Source: Mycolicibacterium litorale (lineage in GTDB: Bacteria > Actinomycetota > Actinomycetes > Mycobacteriales > Mycobacteriaceae). Taken from it: a DNA stretch of 64,000 bases. The position numbers and the translations under genes are program-made. Positions within the stretch are counted from its first letter, which is position 1. Every line of letters begins with the position of its first letter. Below are positions 7,543 to 16,284 of this stretch, piece after piece. The stretch covers positions 3,720,001-3,784,000 of the forward strand of contig CP019882.1 in assembly GCA_002007745.1 (NCBI GenBank). The letters are read 5' to 3'. The notes beneath the pieces were generated by a model that ran no database searches, was not told the DNA's origin, and was given only the letters and a program-made list of their open reading frames with translations.

Positions 7543-8658
7543 ATGCGCGTCGGCATCCCGACCGAGATCAAGAACAACGAGTACCGCGTAGCCATCACCC
7601 CAGCCGGCGTGTCCGAGCTGGTCCGCCGCGGCCACGACGTGCTGGTCCAGGCCGGTGCCGGCGAGGGATCGGCCATCCACGACGACGACTTCAAGGCCGC
7701 CGGCGCTCAGATCATCGACGGTGCCGACCAGGTGTGGGCCGATGCCGATCTGCTGCTGAAGGTCAAGGAGCCCATCGAGCCGGAATACACCCGGATGCGC
7801 AAGGGCCAGACCTTGTTCACCTACCTGCACCTGGCTGCCTCGCGTCCGTGCACCGACGCATTGCTGGCGTCGGGCACCACGTCGATCGCCTACGAGACGG
7901 TTCAGACTGCCGACGGCGCGCTCCCGCTGCTGGCCCCGATGAGTGAGGTGGCCGGCCGGCTGTCCGCTCAGGTCGGCGCCTACCACTTGATGCGTACTCA
8001 GGGCGGTCGCGGTGTGCTGATGGGTGGCGTCCCCGGCGTCGCCCCGGCCAAGGTCGTGGTGATCGGCGGCGGCATGGCCGGCGACAACGCCGCCGCCGTC
8101 GCCTGGGGTATGGGCGCGCACGTCACGGTGTTCGATCTCAACGTCAACACCCTGCGCAAGATCGACGCCGAGTACGGCGGCGCCATCGAGACCCGTTACT
8201 CGTCACGGCTGGACCTGGAGGACGCCGTCAAGCAGGCCGACCTCGTGATCGGCGCCGTACTGGTGCCGGGCGCCAAGGCCCCCAAGTTGGTCACCAACGA
8301 GACTGTGGCACAGATGAAGCCGGGCGCAGTCCTGGTGGACATCGCCATCGACCAGGGCGGCTGCTTCGAGGACTCCAAGCCCACCACGCATGACAACCCG
8401 ACCTTCACCGTGCATGACGCCGTGTTCTACTGCGTCGCCAACATGCCCGGCGCGGTCCCGCGTACCTCGACCTACGCACTGACCAACGCGACCATGCCCT
8501 ACGTGCTCAAGCTGGCCGACAAGGGCTGGCAGGGCGCCTGCTTCTCCGATCCGGCTCTGGCCAAGGGCCTGTCGACGCATCAGGGTCAGCTGCTCAACGC
8601 CGAGGTCGCCCACGATCTCGACCTGCCGTTCACCGATCCCGCGGGCCTGCTGGCCTGA
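7543..8658 (+). CDS. ald: L-alanine dehydrogenase
   Basis: 371 residues, exactly the usual Ald length. The N-terminal substrate domain begins MRVGIPTEIKNNEYRVAI and includes the conserved KVKEP lysine. The central NAD-binding Rossmann domain has GGGMAGDNAA near residue 175, and a conserved DIAIDQGGC segment follows. The enzyme interconverts L-alanine and pyruvate plus ammonia using NAD, linking nitrogen assimilation, redox balance and peptidoglycan alanine supply. The ATG at 7543 has an AAGGAG Shine-Dalgarno. It is probably controlled by the divergent AldR and is followed by strong hairpins. Confidence 0.96.
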   Translation: MRVGIPTEIKNNEYRVAITPAGVSELVRRGHDVLVQAGAGEGSAIHDDDFKAAGAQIIDGADQVWADADLLLKVKEPIEPEYTRMRKGQTLFTYLHLAASRPCTDALLASGTTSIAYETVQTADGALPLLAPMSEVAGRLSAQVGAYHLMRTQGGRGVLMGGVPGVAPAKVVVIGGGMAGDNAAAVAWGMGAHVTVFDLNVNTLRKIDAEYGGAIETRYSSRLDLEDAVKQADLVIGAVLVPGAKAPKLVTNETVAQMKPGAVLVDIAIDQGGCFEDSKPTTHDNPTFTVHDAVFYCVANMPGAVPRTSTYALTNATMPYVLKLADKGWQGACFSDPALAKGLSTHQGQLLNAEVAHDLDLPFTDPAGLLA

Positions 8659-8665
8659 AAACCTC

Positions 8666-8724
8666 GGTGAGCCAACGGCTCACCCGCACACAGCGGACCG
8701 GGACAGCTGCCGCAGCGTCCCGGT
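8666..8724 (+). terminator. Two consecutive hairpins after ald (convergent junction)
   Basis: The first hairpin pairs GGTGAGCC (8666-8673) with GGCTCACC (8677-8684) around a three-base loop. The second pairs ACCGGGAC (8697-8704) with GTCCCGGT (8717-8724), and its loop can extend the stem (GCTGC/GCAGC). They lie between convergent ald and the VOC gene and lack a long T-tract, as is common for mycobacterial terminators. Confidence 0.65.
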
Positions 8725-8740
8725 TCGTTGGCGTCGAAGC

Positions 8741-9538
8741 TCAGTCCATGCCGGCCGGCGGATGGCCCACGCAGATCAGCGCACCCAGCGGGTCTTTGAT
8801 CGCGGCCAACGTGCCGTACGGCGTGTCCTCGACGGGCATCAGCAGCCGCCCGCCGAGAGCCTGACTGCGCTGCACGGTCGCGGCCACATCGTCGACGGTG
8901 ATGTAGACCTGCCAGAACGAGGGCACCTCGGCGGGCATGAGCGTGGCCGCATCCATGATTCCCGAATAGGCGCTCTCACCGGCGAAGACCTGTCCATACC
9001 GGTCGGGTCCCACCGCATCCGGGTCGCCGCCGGTGCCGATCTCGTCGATACGCGCGCCGAGGACCGACCGGTAGAACGCCAACGACGCCTCGTAATCGTT
9101 GCTGTGGCATTCGAACCAGTACGGTGTGCCGTGCTCACCCCATTCGGTGAACCCCGGATGCGTGCCCGGTTGCCAGAATCCGATGACGGCGCCGGCCGGG
9201 TCGACAACGACCATCATCGAGCCCAGATCGCCGACCGGCATCGGCGGCACCATCACGCTCGCCCCGGCGGCCTGCGCCGCGGCGACCGTGGCGGGGCCGT
9301 CGCTGGTGTGCAGGTACACCGACCAGATGTCGGTCGGGCCCTCCCCCATCGGCGGGATCAGACCGGCCACCCGCTTGCCGTTGCGGGTGAAGTTCTGATA
9401 GCCGCCGAACTCCGGGTGGGCGGGTCCCTCGAGCTCCCAGCCGAAGATGTCGCCATAGAACTCCGCGGCCCGGGCCGGATCACTGCTCACCAGGTCGAAC
9501 CAGATGGGTGCCCCGACCGGGGCGGTGTACTCACTCAC
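8741..9538 (-). CDS. Two-domain VOC (glyoxalase/bleomycin-resistance fold) protein
   Basis: 265 residues made of two vicinal-oxygen-chelate modules of about 125 residues each. The first begins PIWFDLVSSDPARAAEFYGDIFGW, the second PYWFECHSNDYEASLAFYRSVLGA, and each ends in a DP-G-A strand motif (VVDPAGAVIGFW, IKDPLGALICVG). This resembles the mycobacterial CFP32/Rv0577 and Rv0911 glyoxalase-like proteins, whose substrates are unclear. GTG start at 9538 with AAAGGA seven bases upstream. The metal-ligand set of true glyoxalase I is not obviously complete, so a binding or lyase role is equally possible. Confidence 0.8.
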   Translation of the reverse strand: MSEYTAPVGAPIWFDLVSSDPARAAEFYGDIFGWELEGPAHPEFGGYQNFTRNGKRVAGLIPPMGEGPTDIWSVYLHTSDGPATVAAAQAAGASVMVPPMPVGDLGSMMVVVDPAGAVIGFWQPGTHPGFTEWGEHGTPYWFECHSNDYEASLAFYRSVLGARIDEIGTGGDPDAVGPDRYGQVFAGESAYSGIMDAATLMPAEVPSFWQVYITVDDVAATVQRSQALGGRLLMPVEDTPYGTLAAIKDPLGALICVGHPPAGMD

Positions 9539-9609
9539 GGGTGAATCCTTTCGGCGATGTGGTCGGTCCCCCTGACTGACAACCGCGCGACCGGAAACTC
9601 ATCGCACGG

Positions 9610-9999
9610 TCAGTCGAACAGCTGTCCGTCGAGGTAAAACCAGCGCTGCGCGCGCACGGCGAATCGGGACCGCTCGTGGAGCGTCCCGGTGCGCCCGCCG
9701 TCGCGGTAGCGAGCACGGAATTCGACCTCTCCGGTCTGGTCCTGCGGCCCGCCGTCGACCGTGTCGAGGATCTGCAGTCCGGTCCAGGTCAGGGCGTCGG
9801 CGGGCGTCATCGCGTGGGGCCGGGTGCGCGGATGCCAACTCTGCCACACATAGTCGAGGTCGCCGACGGCGTAGGCGCTGTATCGGGCCCGCATCAGCGC
9901 CTCGGCGGTACCCGCCTGGCGCTCGCCTCGGTGCAGCGGCAGACAGCACGCACCGAACGGCTGGCCGGACCCGCAGGGGCACGCCTCGGTCGGTCGCAT
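9610..9999 (-). CDS. YchJ-like UPF0225 protein with SEC-C zinc motif
   Basis: 129 residues. The N-terminal SEC-C-type motif CPCGSGQPFGACC (residues 8-20) should bind zinc. It is followed by the YchJ core: LMRARYSAYAVGDLDYVWQSW, then an NTF2-like beta-sheet ending HERSRFAVRAQRWFYLDG. Function unknown in all species; the fold suggests a small-molecule or protein-binding role. It starts 10 bp after the end of the beta-lactamase gene on the same strand, so the two are probably co-transcribed. Confidence 0.85.
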   Translation of the reverse strand: MRPTEACPCGSGQPFGACCLPLHRGERQAGTAEALMRARYSAYAVGDLDYVWQSWHPRTRPHAMTPADALTWTGLQILDTVDGGPQDQTGEVEFRARYRDGGRTGTLHERSRFAVRAQRWFYLDGQLFD

Positions 10000-10009
10000 G
10001 GCCGTGCCG

Positions 10010-10923
10010 TCAGCCCTGCCCGCGCAGCGTCGGCAACACCGCGGCAGTCACCTCGGCGATGAGGTCGCGCAGTGCCGGCGCGTTCGCATCGGCCGATTGA
10101 GTGCGAGTCATGATGGCCAGCAGGAAGCGTTCACCGTTGGGCCCGAACGCGATTCCGACGTCATTGGTGCTCGCATAGTCACCCGCCCCGGTCTTGTCGG
10201 CGGTGGCCCAGCCGGCCGGCAGACCCGCCCGCATGCTCGAGGTGGTGTTGGCCCGCATCCAGTCTTCGAGTTGCGTGCGGTGCGGACCGTCGAGCACATC
10301 ACCGGTCAGGATCGCGCGGATCCCCCGCCCAGGGCGCGTGGGGTGCTGGTGTCGCGGGGATCGCCCGGCAGCGCCGAATTCAGCTCGGTCTCCCAGCGAT
10401 CCAGCCGGGTGCGATCGTCGCCGATGGATCGGGCGAACGCGGTGATCGCCGGCGGACCACCGATGACCCGCAGCAGGACGTTCGCGGCAGTGTTGTCGCT
10501 GACCTGCAGGGCCGCCGCGCACAAGTCCGCAATCGCCATCGGCTTGCCGACGTTCGGTTCGGTGCGCGGCGAATTGCCCCGCAGCAGGGCAGGGTCGACC
10601 AACACCTGGTCGGTGATCCGCAACTCCCCCGCCTGATCCTGCTGCAACACTCGGGCAGCCAGGTAGGCCTTGAACGTCGAGCACATCGCGAACAGGTCGT
10701 TGTCACGGTGCGCCGCAGTCGCATTCGAATCCAGGTTCACGGCGTACAGGCCGACTACCGCATTGTGCCGCCGCTCCAGCGCGGCGATGCGGTCCTCGAT
10801 GGGCGGCAGCGGTTCGGCCGGATCGCTTGGCGTCGGCTGTGCCGGTGCGGTCCGGGGACGGCAGGCGGCGACGGCGCCCAGTGCCACCCCCGCGACGAGC
10901 AGCCCGCGCCGCGAAACGCTCAC
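10010..10923 (-). CDS. Class A beta-lactamase (BlaC-like lipoprotein), frameshifted as sequenced
   Basis: Restored length about 304 residues. A twin-arginine signal (VSRRGLLV) ends in a lipobox cysteine at C21. Class A motifs follow in order: S82-T-F-K85 (nucleophile Ser and Lys), S142-D-N144, the E178 of ETELN on the omega loop, and KTG in ADKTGAGDY near the C-terminus. The reading frame is broken after ALGGG at a C run (10322-10326, plus strand): N-terminal and C-terminal halves lie in different frames, and one added base restores the whole protein. Its start overlaps the stop of the upstream oxidoreductase by four bases. If intact it would hydrolyse beta-lactams in the cell envelope. Confidence 0.85.
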
Positions 10924-11945
10924 CCGACCTCCCCGGCCAACGCTGCGACGATGTCACCGGCGCTGCCGCCTGCTATGCCGCGCCACGCCGTGCCCGCCCA
11001 CAGATTGGTGCCGTGCGGATCGCCCGCGGCTACCGCGGCGGCGCGGATCGGACCGGTCAGTTGATTGACTTCGGGGTAGCCCAGCGGCGCCATATCGTCG
11101 TAGCTGTCGGTGAAGCCGTTGGCCAGACCGCGCGCATAACGACCGGAAAATGCGCACGTCACAATCGTTTTGGTGAACCGGTCGTCGACCAGTGCGCGGC
11201 GGTGGGCGGCATTGGTGCCGGCCTCGTCGCTCAACAAGAACGCGGTACCGGCCTGCGCCGCCACCGCCCCGGCGTCCAGCGCGGCCCGCACGGCGGCGGC
11301 ATCGCCGAGGCCACCCGCGGCGCTGACCGGCAGATCGTGTGTCGACGCCACGGCCGCCAGCAACTCGGCCAGCGGCTGTTCACCGGGCCGGCGATCGGGG
11401 ACGAAGGTGCCGCGGTGTCCGCCTGCTTCGGGACCCTGCACCACCAGGGTGTCGGCTCCGGCCGCCACCGCGATGTCCGCCTCGGCCAGGCTGGTCACCG
11501 TCACCGCGGTCAGGATCCCGCGTTCACGCAGCCGGCCGAGCACCTCCGGGGACGGACAGCCGAAGGTGAACGACGCCACCTCCGGCGTCAACTCGGCGAC
11601 CACCTCGAGCTTGGCCTGCCATCCATCGTCGTCCGGGCGCGGTGTGCCCGGTTCAGCGCCGTAGCGTTGCGCCAGCGGGGCGAGCTGCTCGCGGTAGCGG
11701 TCCAGCGCGGCCTGCGTCGCGACCGAGGGTTGCGGCACGAACAGATTCACGCCGATCGCGGCGGTGGTGAGTGACCGGGTCGCGGCCAGCACATCGGCGA
11801 ACTTCTGCGCACTGAGATAGCCGGCCGGCACGAAGCCCAGACCACCGGCGTTGGACACCGCCGCCGCCAGCGCCGGTGTGCTCGGACCTCCTGCCATTGG
11901 AGCACCGAGGATGGGTACCGCCAAGTCACGCAGGCTGAAGGTCAC
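10920..11945 (-). CDS. Nitronate monooxygenase / 2-nitropropane dioxygenase family FMN enzyme
   Basis: 341 residues with the TIM-barrel layout of the family: N-terminal PILGAPMAGGPSTPALAAAVSNAGGLGF, a central FTFGCPS, and the FMN phosphate-binding segments VVQGPEAGGHRG (with the conserved His) and PVSAAGGLGD. These enzymes oxidise alkyl nitronates using FMN and oxygen. It corresponds to Rv2781c, which also lies between ald and pepR. The pepR stop is three bases upstream and the beta-lactamase start overlaps its stop, so pepR, this gene and bla probably share a transcript. Confidence 0.9.
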   Translation of the reverse strand: MTFSLRDLAVPILGAPMAGGPSTPALAAAVSNAGGLGFVPAGYLSAQKFADVLAATRSLTTAAIGVNLFVPQPSVATQAALDRYREQLAPLAQRYGAEPGTPRPDDDGWQAKLEVVAELTPEVASFTFGCPSPEVLGRLRERGILTAVTVTSLAEADIAVAAGADTLVVQGPEAGGHRGTFVPDRRPGEQPLAELLAAVASTHDLPVSAAGGLGDAAAVRAALDAGAVAAQAGTAFLLSDEAGTNAAHRRALVDDRFTKTIVTCAFSGRYARGLANGFTDSYDDMAPLGYPEVNQLTGPIRAAAVAAGDPHGTNLWAGTAWRGIAGGSAGDIVAALAGEVG

Positions 11946-11947
11946 GA

Positions 11948-13297
11948 CTAGCTCCTGATACTCCGAAGTGGCTGCGGCAGTGATCGTTTGGACTTGTGCG
12001 GCCCGAGAACAGCGGCACCGAACGGCTTGGACAGCACCTGGCGGGCCACGGCGTTGACATCCTCGAGGGTCACCTCGTCGATGTGCTGCAGGGTACTGGC
12101 GATGCTGCGGTATTCCCCGTAGTTGAGCTCACTGCGTCCGATGCGGTTCATCCGCGACGACGAATCCTCCAGGCCCAGGACCAGGCCACCGCGGATCGAC
12201 CCCTTGGCGATGCGCCATTCGGCTTCGGTGATGCCGTCGCGGGCCACGTCGTGGAGAACCTCGGTGGTCAATCGCACCACCTCGTCGAAGCGCTCCGGCA
12301 GGCAAGCCGCATACACCGACAATGCCCCGCTGTCGGAGAATGTGTCAACCGCCGAATACACCGAGTAGGCCAAGCCGCGACTCTCCCGAATCTGTTGGAA
12401 CAGCCGTGAACTCAACCCGCCGCCCAGGGCGGTGTTGAGCACACTGAGCGCCCAGCGGTGCGGCCAGTGCCGGCCGGGCACCCGAACTCCCAGCGTCAGG
12501 TGCGTCTGCTCGGCGTCCCGGTTGATCAGCGCCAGGCCCGGACGACCGGTCAACCGTCCAGCACCCTTGCGCGGCGCCAGTGGCTTGCGGCCCCGGACCA
12601 AGCGGGCGGCGAAATAGTGGCGCACCAGCTTGACGACCTCGTCGTGGTCGACATTGCCGGCGACCGCGACGACCATCCGCTCGGGTATGTAGCGCCGCAC
12701 GTGAAACGAATGCAGCTGCGCACGGGTCATCGCCGACACCGAGTCGACGCTGCCGATCACCGGCCGGCCGACCGGATGATCACCGAACATCGCGGTCAGG
12801 AACACATCGCCGAGCGCGTCCTCGGGGTCGTCGTCGCGCATGGCGATCTCCTCGAGCACGACGTCGCGTTCGAGCTCGACGTCATGGCTGGCGCAGACGC
12901 CGTTGAGCACCACATCGGCGACCAGGTCGACGGCCAGCTCGAGATCGTCGTCGAGCACATGGGCGTAGTAGCAGGTGTGTTCCTTGGCGGTGAACGCGTT
13001 CAGTTCGCCGCCGACGGCGTCGACCGATTGGGCGATGTCGACCGCCGTGCGCGTCGGAGTCGCCTTGAACAACAGGTGTTCCAGGAAGTGGGCGGCCCCG
13101 GCAACGGTCGGCCCCTCGTCGCGGGAGCCGACATTGACCCACACCCCGACGGAAGCCGAACGCACCGACGGCACGTACTCGGTGACGACCCGAAGGCCGC
13201 CGGGCAGCACGGTGCGCTTAACCGCGGCCGGCACCTCATCGGAGTGCCGGCCGCGGCGAAGCGAAGGACTAGCTGCTGGCTGTCGCGGCATCGGCAT
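11948..13297 (-). CDS. pepR: M16-family zinc metallopeptidase
   Basis: 449 residues. The inverted zinc motif HFLEH (H70, E73, H74) is present, with the downstream acidic ligand in a DVVLEEIAMRDDDPED helix. A second, non-catalytic M16 domain occupies the C-terminal half (GGGLSSRLFQQIRESRGLAYSVYS), as in processing-peptidase-like single-chain M16B enzymes. It follows pnp as Rv2782c follows gpsI. The start at 13297 overlaps the 3' end of pnp by 29 bp; a later start is possible but homology already begins near residue 27. Confidence 0.92.
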   Translation of the reverse strand: MPMPRQPAASPSLRRGRHSDEVPAAVKRTVLPGGLRVVTEYVPSVRSASVGVWVNVGSRDEGPTVAGAAHFLEHLLFKATPTRTAVDIAQSVDAVGGELNAFTAKEHTCYYAHVLDDDLELAVDLVADVVLNGVCASHDVELERDVVLEEIAMRDDDPEDALGDVFLTAMFGDHPVGRPVIGSVDSVSAMTRAQLHSFHVRRYIPERMVVAVAGNVDHDEVVKLVRHYFAARLVRGRKPLAPRKGAGRLTGRPGLALINRDAEQTHLTLGVRVPGRHWPHRWALSVLNTALGGGLSSRLFQQIRESRGLAYSVYSAVDTFSDSGALSVYAACLPERFDEVVRLTTEVLHDVARDGITEAEWRIAKGSIRGGLVLGLEDSSSRMNRIGRSELNYGEYRSIASTLQHIDEVTLEDVNAVARQVLSKPFGAAVLGPHKSKRSLPQPLRSIRS

Positions 13298-15542
13298 CGG
13301 CAGCAGCCGGTGCAGCTTCCTCGGTAGCGGGAGCCGATTCCGCGGACTCGTCCTCGGCGACCAGGATCAGCGAGATCTTGCCGCGATTGTCGATGTCGGC
13401 GATCTCCACCCGGAGCTTGTCACCGACCTTGACGACATCTTCGACCTTGGCGATCCGCTTGCCGCGGCCCAGCTTCGAGATGTGCACCAGGCCGTCACGG
13501 CCGGGCAGCAGCGACACGAAGGCGCCGAAATCAGTGGTCTTGACCACCGTTCCGAGGAACCGCTCGCCGACCTTGGGCAGCTGCGGGTTGGCGATCGCGT
13601 TGATCATGTCGATCGCGGCCTGCGCCGACGGGCCGTCGGTCGCACCGACGAAGACGGTGCCGTCGTCCTCGATCGAGATGGACGCGCCGGTCTGCTCGGT
13701 GATCGAGTTGATCATCTTGCCCTTGGGGCCGATGACCTCACCGATCTTGTCCACCGGCACCTTGATGGTGGTGACCCGCGGGGCGTAGGGGCTCATCTCG
13801 TCCGGGGCGTCGATCGCCTCGGCCATGACCTCGAGGATGGTCAGGCGAGCATCCTTGGCCTGCGACAGCGCACCGGCCAGCACCTGGGACGGGATGCCGT
13901 CCAGCTTGGTGTCCAGCTGCAGGGCGGTGACGAAGTCCTTGGTGCCGGCGACCTTGAAGTCCATGTCGCCGAAGGCGTCTTCGGCACCGAGGATGTCGGT
14001 CAGCGCCACATACCGGGTTTCGCCATCGACCTGGTCAGACACCAGACCCATCGCGATGCCGGCAACCGGGGCCTTGAGCGGCACACCGGCGTTGAGCAGT
14101 GCCAGGGTCGAGGCGCACACCGAACCCATCGACGTCGAACCGTTGGAGCCCAGCGCTTCGGACACCTGACGGATCGCGTACGGGAACTCCTCGACGCTCG
14201 GCAGCACCGGCATCAGGGCCCGCTCGGCCAGCGCGCCGTGGCCGATTTCGCGGCGCTTGGGCGAACCCACCCGGCCGGTCTCACCGGTCGAATACGGCGG
14301 GAAGTTGTAGTGGTGCATGTAGCGCTTGGAGGTCTCCGGTCCGAGCGAGTCGATCTGCTGGGCCATCTTGACCATGTCCAGGGTGGTGACACCCATGATC
14401 TGGGTCTCGCCACGCTCGAACAGGGCGCTGCCGTGGGCCCGCGGGATCACGGCGACCTCGGCCGACAACGCCCGGATATCGGTGATGCCGCGGCCGTCAA
14501 TACGGAAGTGGTCGGTCAGGATGCGCTGGCGCACAAGCTTTTTGGTCAGCGACCGGTAAGCGGCGCCGATCTCCTTCTCGCGGCCGGCGAAGGTTTCGCC
14601 GAGCTCGCCGAGCACCTCGTTCTTGATTTCGTCGGTGCGGTCGTTGCGCTCGTTCTTGCCGGCGATGGTCAGGGCAGCCGCGAGCGGCTCACTGGCCACG
14701 TGGGCGACGGCGTTGTAGACGTCCTCGGCGTAGTCCGGGAACAGCGGGTAATCCGCGGTCTCCTTGGCGGCCCGGCTCGCGAGCTCACTCTGCGCCGCGC
14801 ACAGTGTGGCGATGAAGGGCTTCGCAGCCTCCAGGCCCTCGGCGACAACGCTCTCGGTGGGCGCCTGCGCACCGCCGGCGACCAGGTCGATGACGTTCTC
14901 GGTGGCCTCGGCCTCGACCATCATGATCGCGACGTCCTTGTGGTCACCATCGCCGACCACCCGGCCGGCGACGACCATGTCGAAAACCGCACCTTCGAGT
15001 TGTTCAACGGTCGGGAAGGCCACCCACTGGTCCCCGATGAGGGCGACGCGCACGCCGCCGACCGGGCCGGAGAACGGCAGGCCGGCGATCTGAGTGGAGG
15101 CCGAGGCGGCGTTGATCGCCAGCACGTCGTACAGATCCTTGGGATCCAGACTCAGGATCGTGACGACGACCTGGATCTCGTTGCGCAGACCCGAGACGAA
15201 CGACGGGCGCAGCGGCCGGTCGATGAGGCGGCAGGTCAGGATCGCGTCGGTGGACGGGCGTCCCTCGCGACGGAAGAACGAGCCGGGGATCCGCCCGGCG
15301 GCATACATCCGCTCCTCGACGTCGATGGTCAGCGGGAAGAAGTCGAAGTGCTCCTTGGGGCTCTTGCTGGCGGTGGTCGCCGACAGGAGCATGGTCTCGT
15401 CGTCGAGATAGGCGACGACGGCGCCGGCGGCCTGCTGGGCCAGCCGGCCGGTCTCGAAGCGGATGGTGCGGGTGCCGAAGCTCCCGTTGTCAATGACGGC
15501 GGTCGATTCGAACACGCCTTCGTCGATTTCAGCTACAGACAT
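13269..15542 (-). CDS. pnp: Polyribonucleotide nucleotidyltransferase (PNPase, GpsI)
   Basis: 757 residues. Two RNase PH domains surround a helical linker. The second contains FPPYSTGETGRVGSPKRREIGHG and the metal-binding region DILGAEDAFGDMDFKVAG. They are followed by a KH domain (VIGPKGKMINSITEQTGA, GxxG at GPKG) and an S1 domain (VGERFLGTVVKTTDFGAFV). An acidic/alanine-rich tail ends the protein. It degrades RNA phosphorolytically from the 3' end and acts with RNase E in the degradosome. AAAGG lies upstream of the ATG. The 296-bp gap to rpsO contains two hairpins near rpsO and no recognisable gene; M. tuberculosis has lppU there. Confidence 0.97.
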   Translation of the reverse strand: MSVAEIDEGVFESTAVIDNGSFGTRTIRFETGRLAQQAAGAVVAYLDDETMLLSATTASKSPKEHFDFFPLTIDVEERMYAAGRIPGSFFRREGRPSTDAILTCRLIDRPLRPSFVSGLRNEIQVVVTILSLDPKDLYDVLAINAASASTQIAGLPFSGPVGGVRVALIGDQWVAFPTVEQLEGAVFDMVVAGRVVGDGDHKDVAIMMVEAEATENVIDLVAGGAQAPTESVVAEGLEAAKPFIATLCAAQSELASRAAKETADYPLFPDYAEDVYNAVAHVASEPLAAALTIAGKNERNDRTDEIKNEVLGELGETFAGREKEIGAAYRSLTKKLVRQRILTDHFRIDGRGITDIRALSAEVAVIPRAHGSALFERGETQIMGVTTLDMVKMAQQIDSLGPETSKRYMHHYNFPPYSTGETGRVGSPKRREIGHGALAERALMPVLPSVEEFPYAIRQVSEALGSNGSTSMGSVCASTLALLNAGVPLKAPVAGIAMGLVSDQVDGETRYVALTDILGAEDAFGDMDFKVAGTKDFVTALQLDTKLDGIPSQVLAGALSQAKDARLTILEVMAEAIDAPDEMSPYAPRVTTIKVPVDKIGEVIGPKGKMINSITEQTGASISIEDDGTVFVGATDGPSAQAAIDMINAIANPQLPKVGERFLGTVVKTTDFGAFVSLLPGRDGLVHISKLGRGKRIAKVEDVVKVGDKLRVEIADIDNRGKISLILVAEDESAESAPATEEAAPAAADADAATASS

Positions 15543-15784
15543 AGAAGTCCGTACAGCCTTTCTGCAGTTCAGCTGTTTCGCGATGCCACAGATGAGCCCA
15601 GGTGTCCCTGGGCATCACGAAGCGTGAACCTTGATGCGGCTACGGCCGTCGATCGAAGCGGCCGGGCACTCCCCGGTCGAGAATGGGGCCCGGCAGCCAC
15701 TACCGAAGACCGCCCGATCAGGGAGGCTCCGCTATGACACGCGGGAACGGGACACGCGGATATGCGTGACCCGCACCCGATGTT

Positions 15785-15831
15785 CGAGCCGGAAACCGGC
15801 TCGTAACGCCCCTATGTTACACCGGGGCGTT
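15785..15831 (-). terminator. Tandem hairpins downstream of rpsO
   Basis: CGAGCCGG (15785-15792) pairs with CCGGCTCG (15796-15803) around AAA. Directly next to it, AACGCCCC (15805-15812) pairs with GGGGCGTT (15824-15831). Both stems are perfect eight-base pairs, lying 8 bp past the rpsO stop. They could end the rpsO transcript or act as RNA-processing signals before pnp. Confidence 0.6.
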
Positions 15832-15838
15832 GCCGCAA

Positions 15839-16108
15839 TCAGCGACGCAGACCCAGCCGCTCGATCAGTGAGCGGTAGCGGGCGACGTCGACGTCGGCGA
15901 CGTACTTGAGCAGCCGGCGACGACGGCCGACCAGCAGCAGCAGGCCGCGCCGCGAGTGGTGGTCGTGCTTGTGCTGCTTGAGGTGCTCGGTGAGGTCCGC
16001 GATGCGCTTGGTCAACAGCGCGACCTGGGCTTCCGGCGAACCGGTGTCGGTCTCATGCAGACCGTACTGGCCCAGGATTTCCTTCTTCTGCTCGGCGGTC
16101 AGCGCCAC
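15839..16108 (-). CDS. rpsO: 30S ribosomal protein S15
   Basis: 89 residues, standard length. The characteristic S15 elements are visible: TGSPEAQVALLTKRI, then the HLKQHKHDHHSRRGLLLLVGRRRRLL basic helix that contacts 16S rRNA, then the YRSLIERLGLRR end. It binds 16S rRNA early in small-subunit assembly. The GTG start at 16108 has GGAGATG upstream. Gene order rpsO-pnp is conserved in bacteria. Confidence 0.97.
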   Translation of the reverse strand: MALTAEQKKEILGQYGLHETDTGSPEAQVALLTKRIADLTEHLKQHKHDHHSRRGLLLLVGRRRRLLKYVADVDVARYRSLIERLGLRR

Positions 16109-16247
16109 GAAAACATCTCCATCAATCGGTGCCGCGAATCATTTCTTGCCTGAACACGTGGGCCACCGCGGACTGCAGCACACGCCATACCGAGGGGCGA
16201 GCCTACCAGCGGCGGCGGCGTCCGCCGAAATCGCGCCGCCCCACCCC

Positions 16248-16278
16248 TTGACAATATACAACCATTCGGTTGTATGTT
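16248..16278 (+). promoter_or_regulatory. Promoter overlapped by a perfect palindromic ArsR-type operator
   Basis: TTGACA at 16248-16253 resembles a -35 box. ATACAACC-N4-GGTTGTAT at 16256-16275 is a perfect inverted repeat, and TATGTT at 16273-16278 fits a -10 box six bases before the GTG of the ArsR gene. A repressor bound to the palindrome would block both promoter elements, so autoregulation is likely. Confidence 0.65.
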
Positions 16279-16284
16279 TGGCGA

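Noticed and set aside
12975..15737. Long plus-strand open frame opposite pnp
   Set aside because: Antisense to a full-length PNPase with all its domains; no independent start signal or motif.
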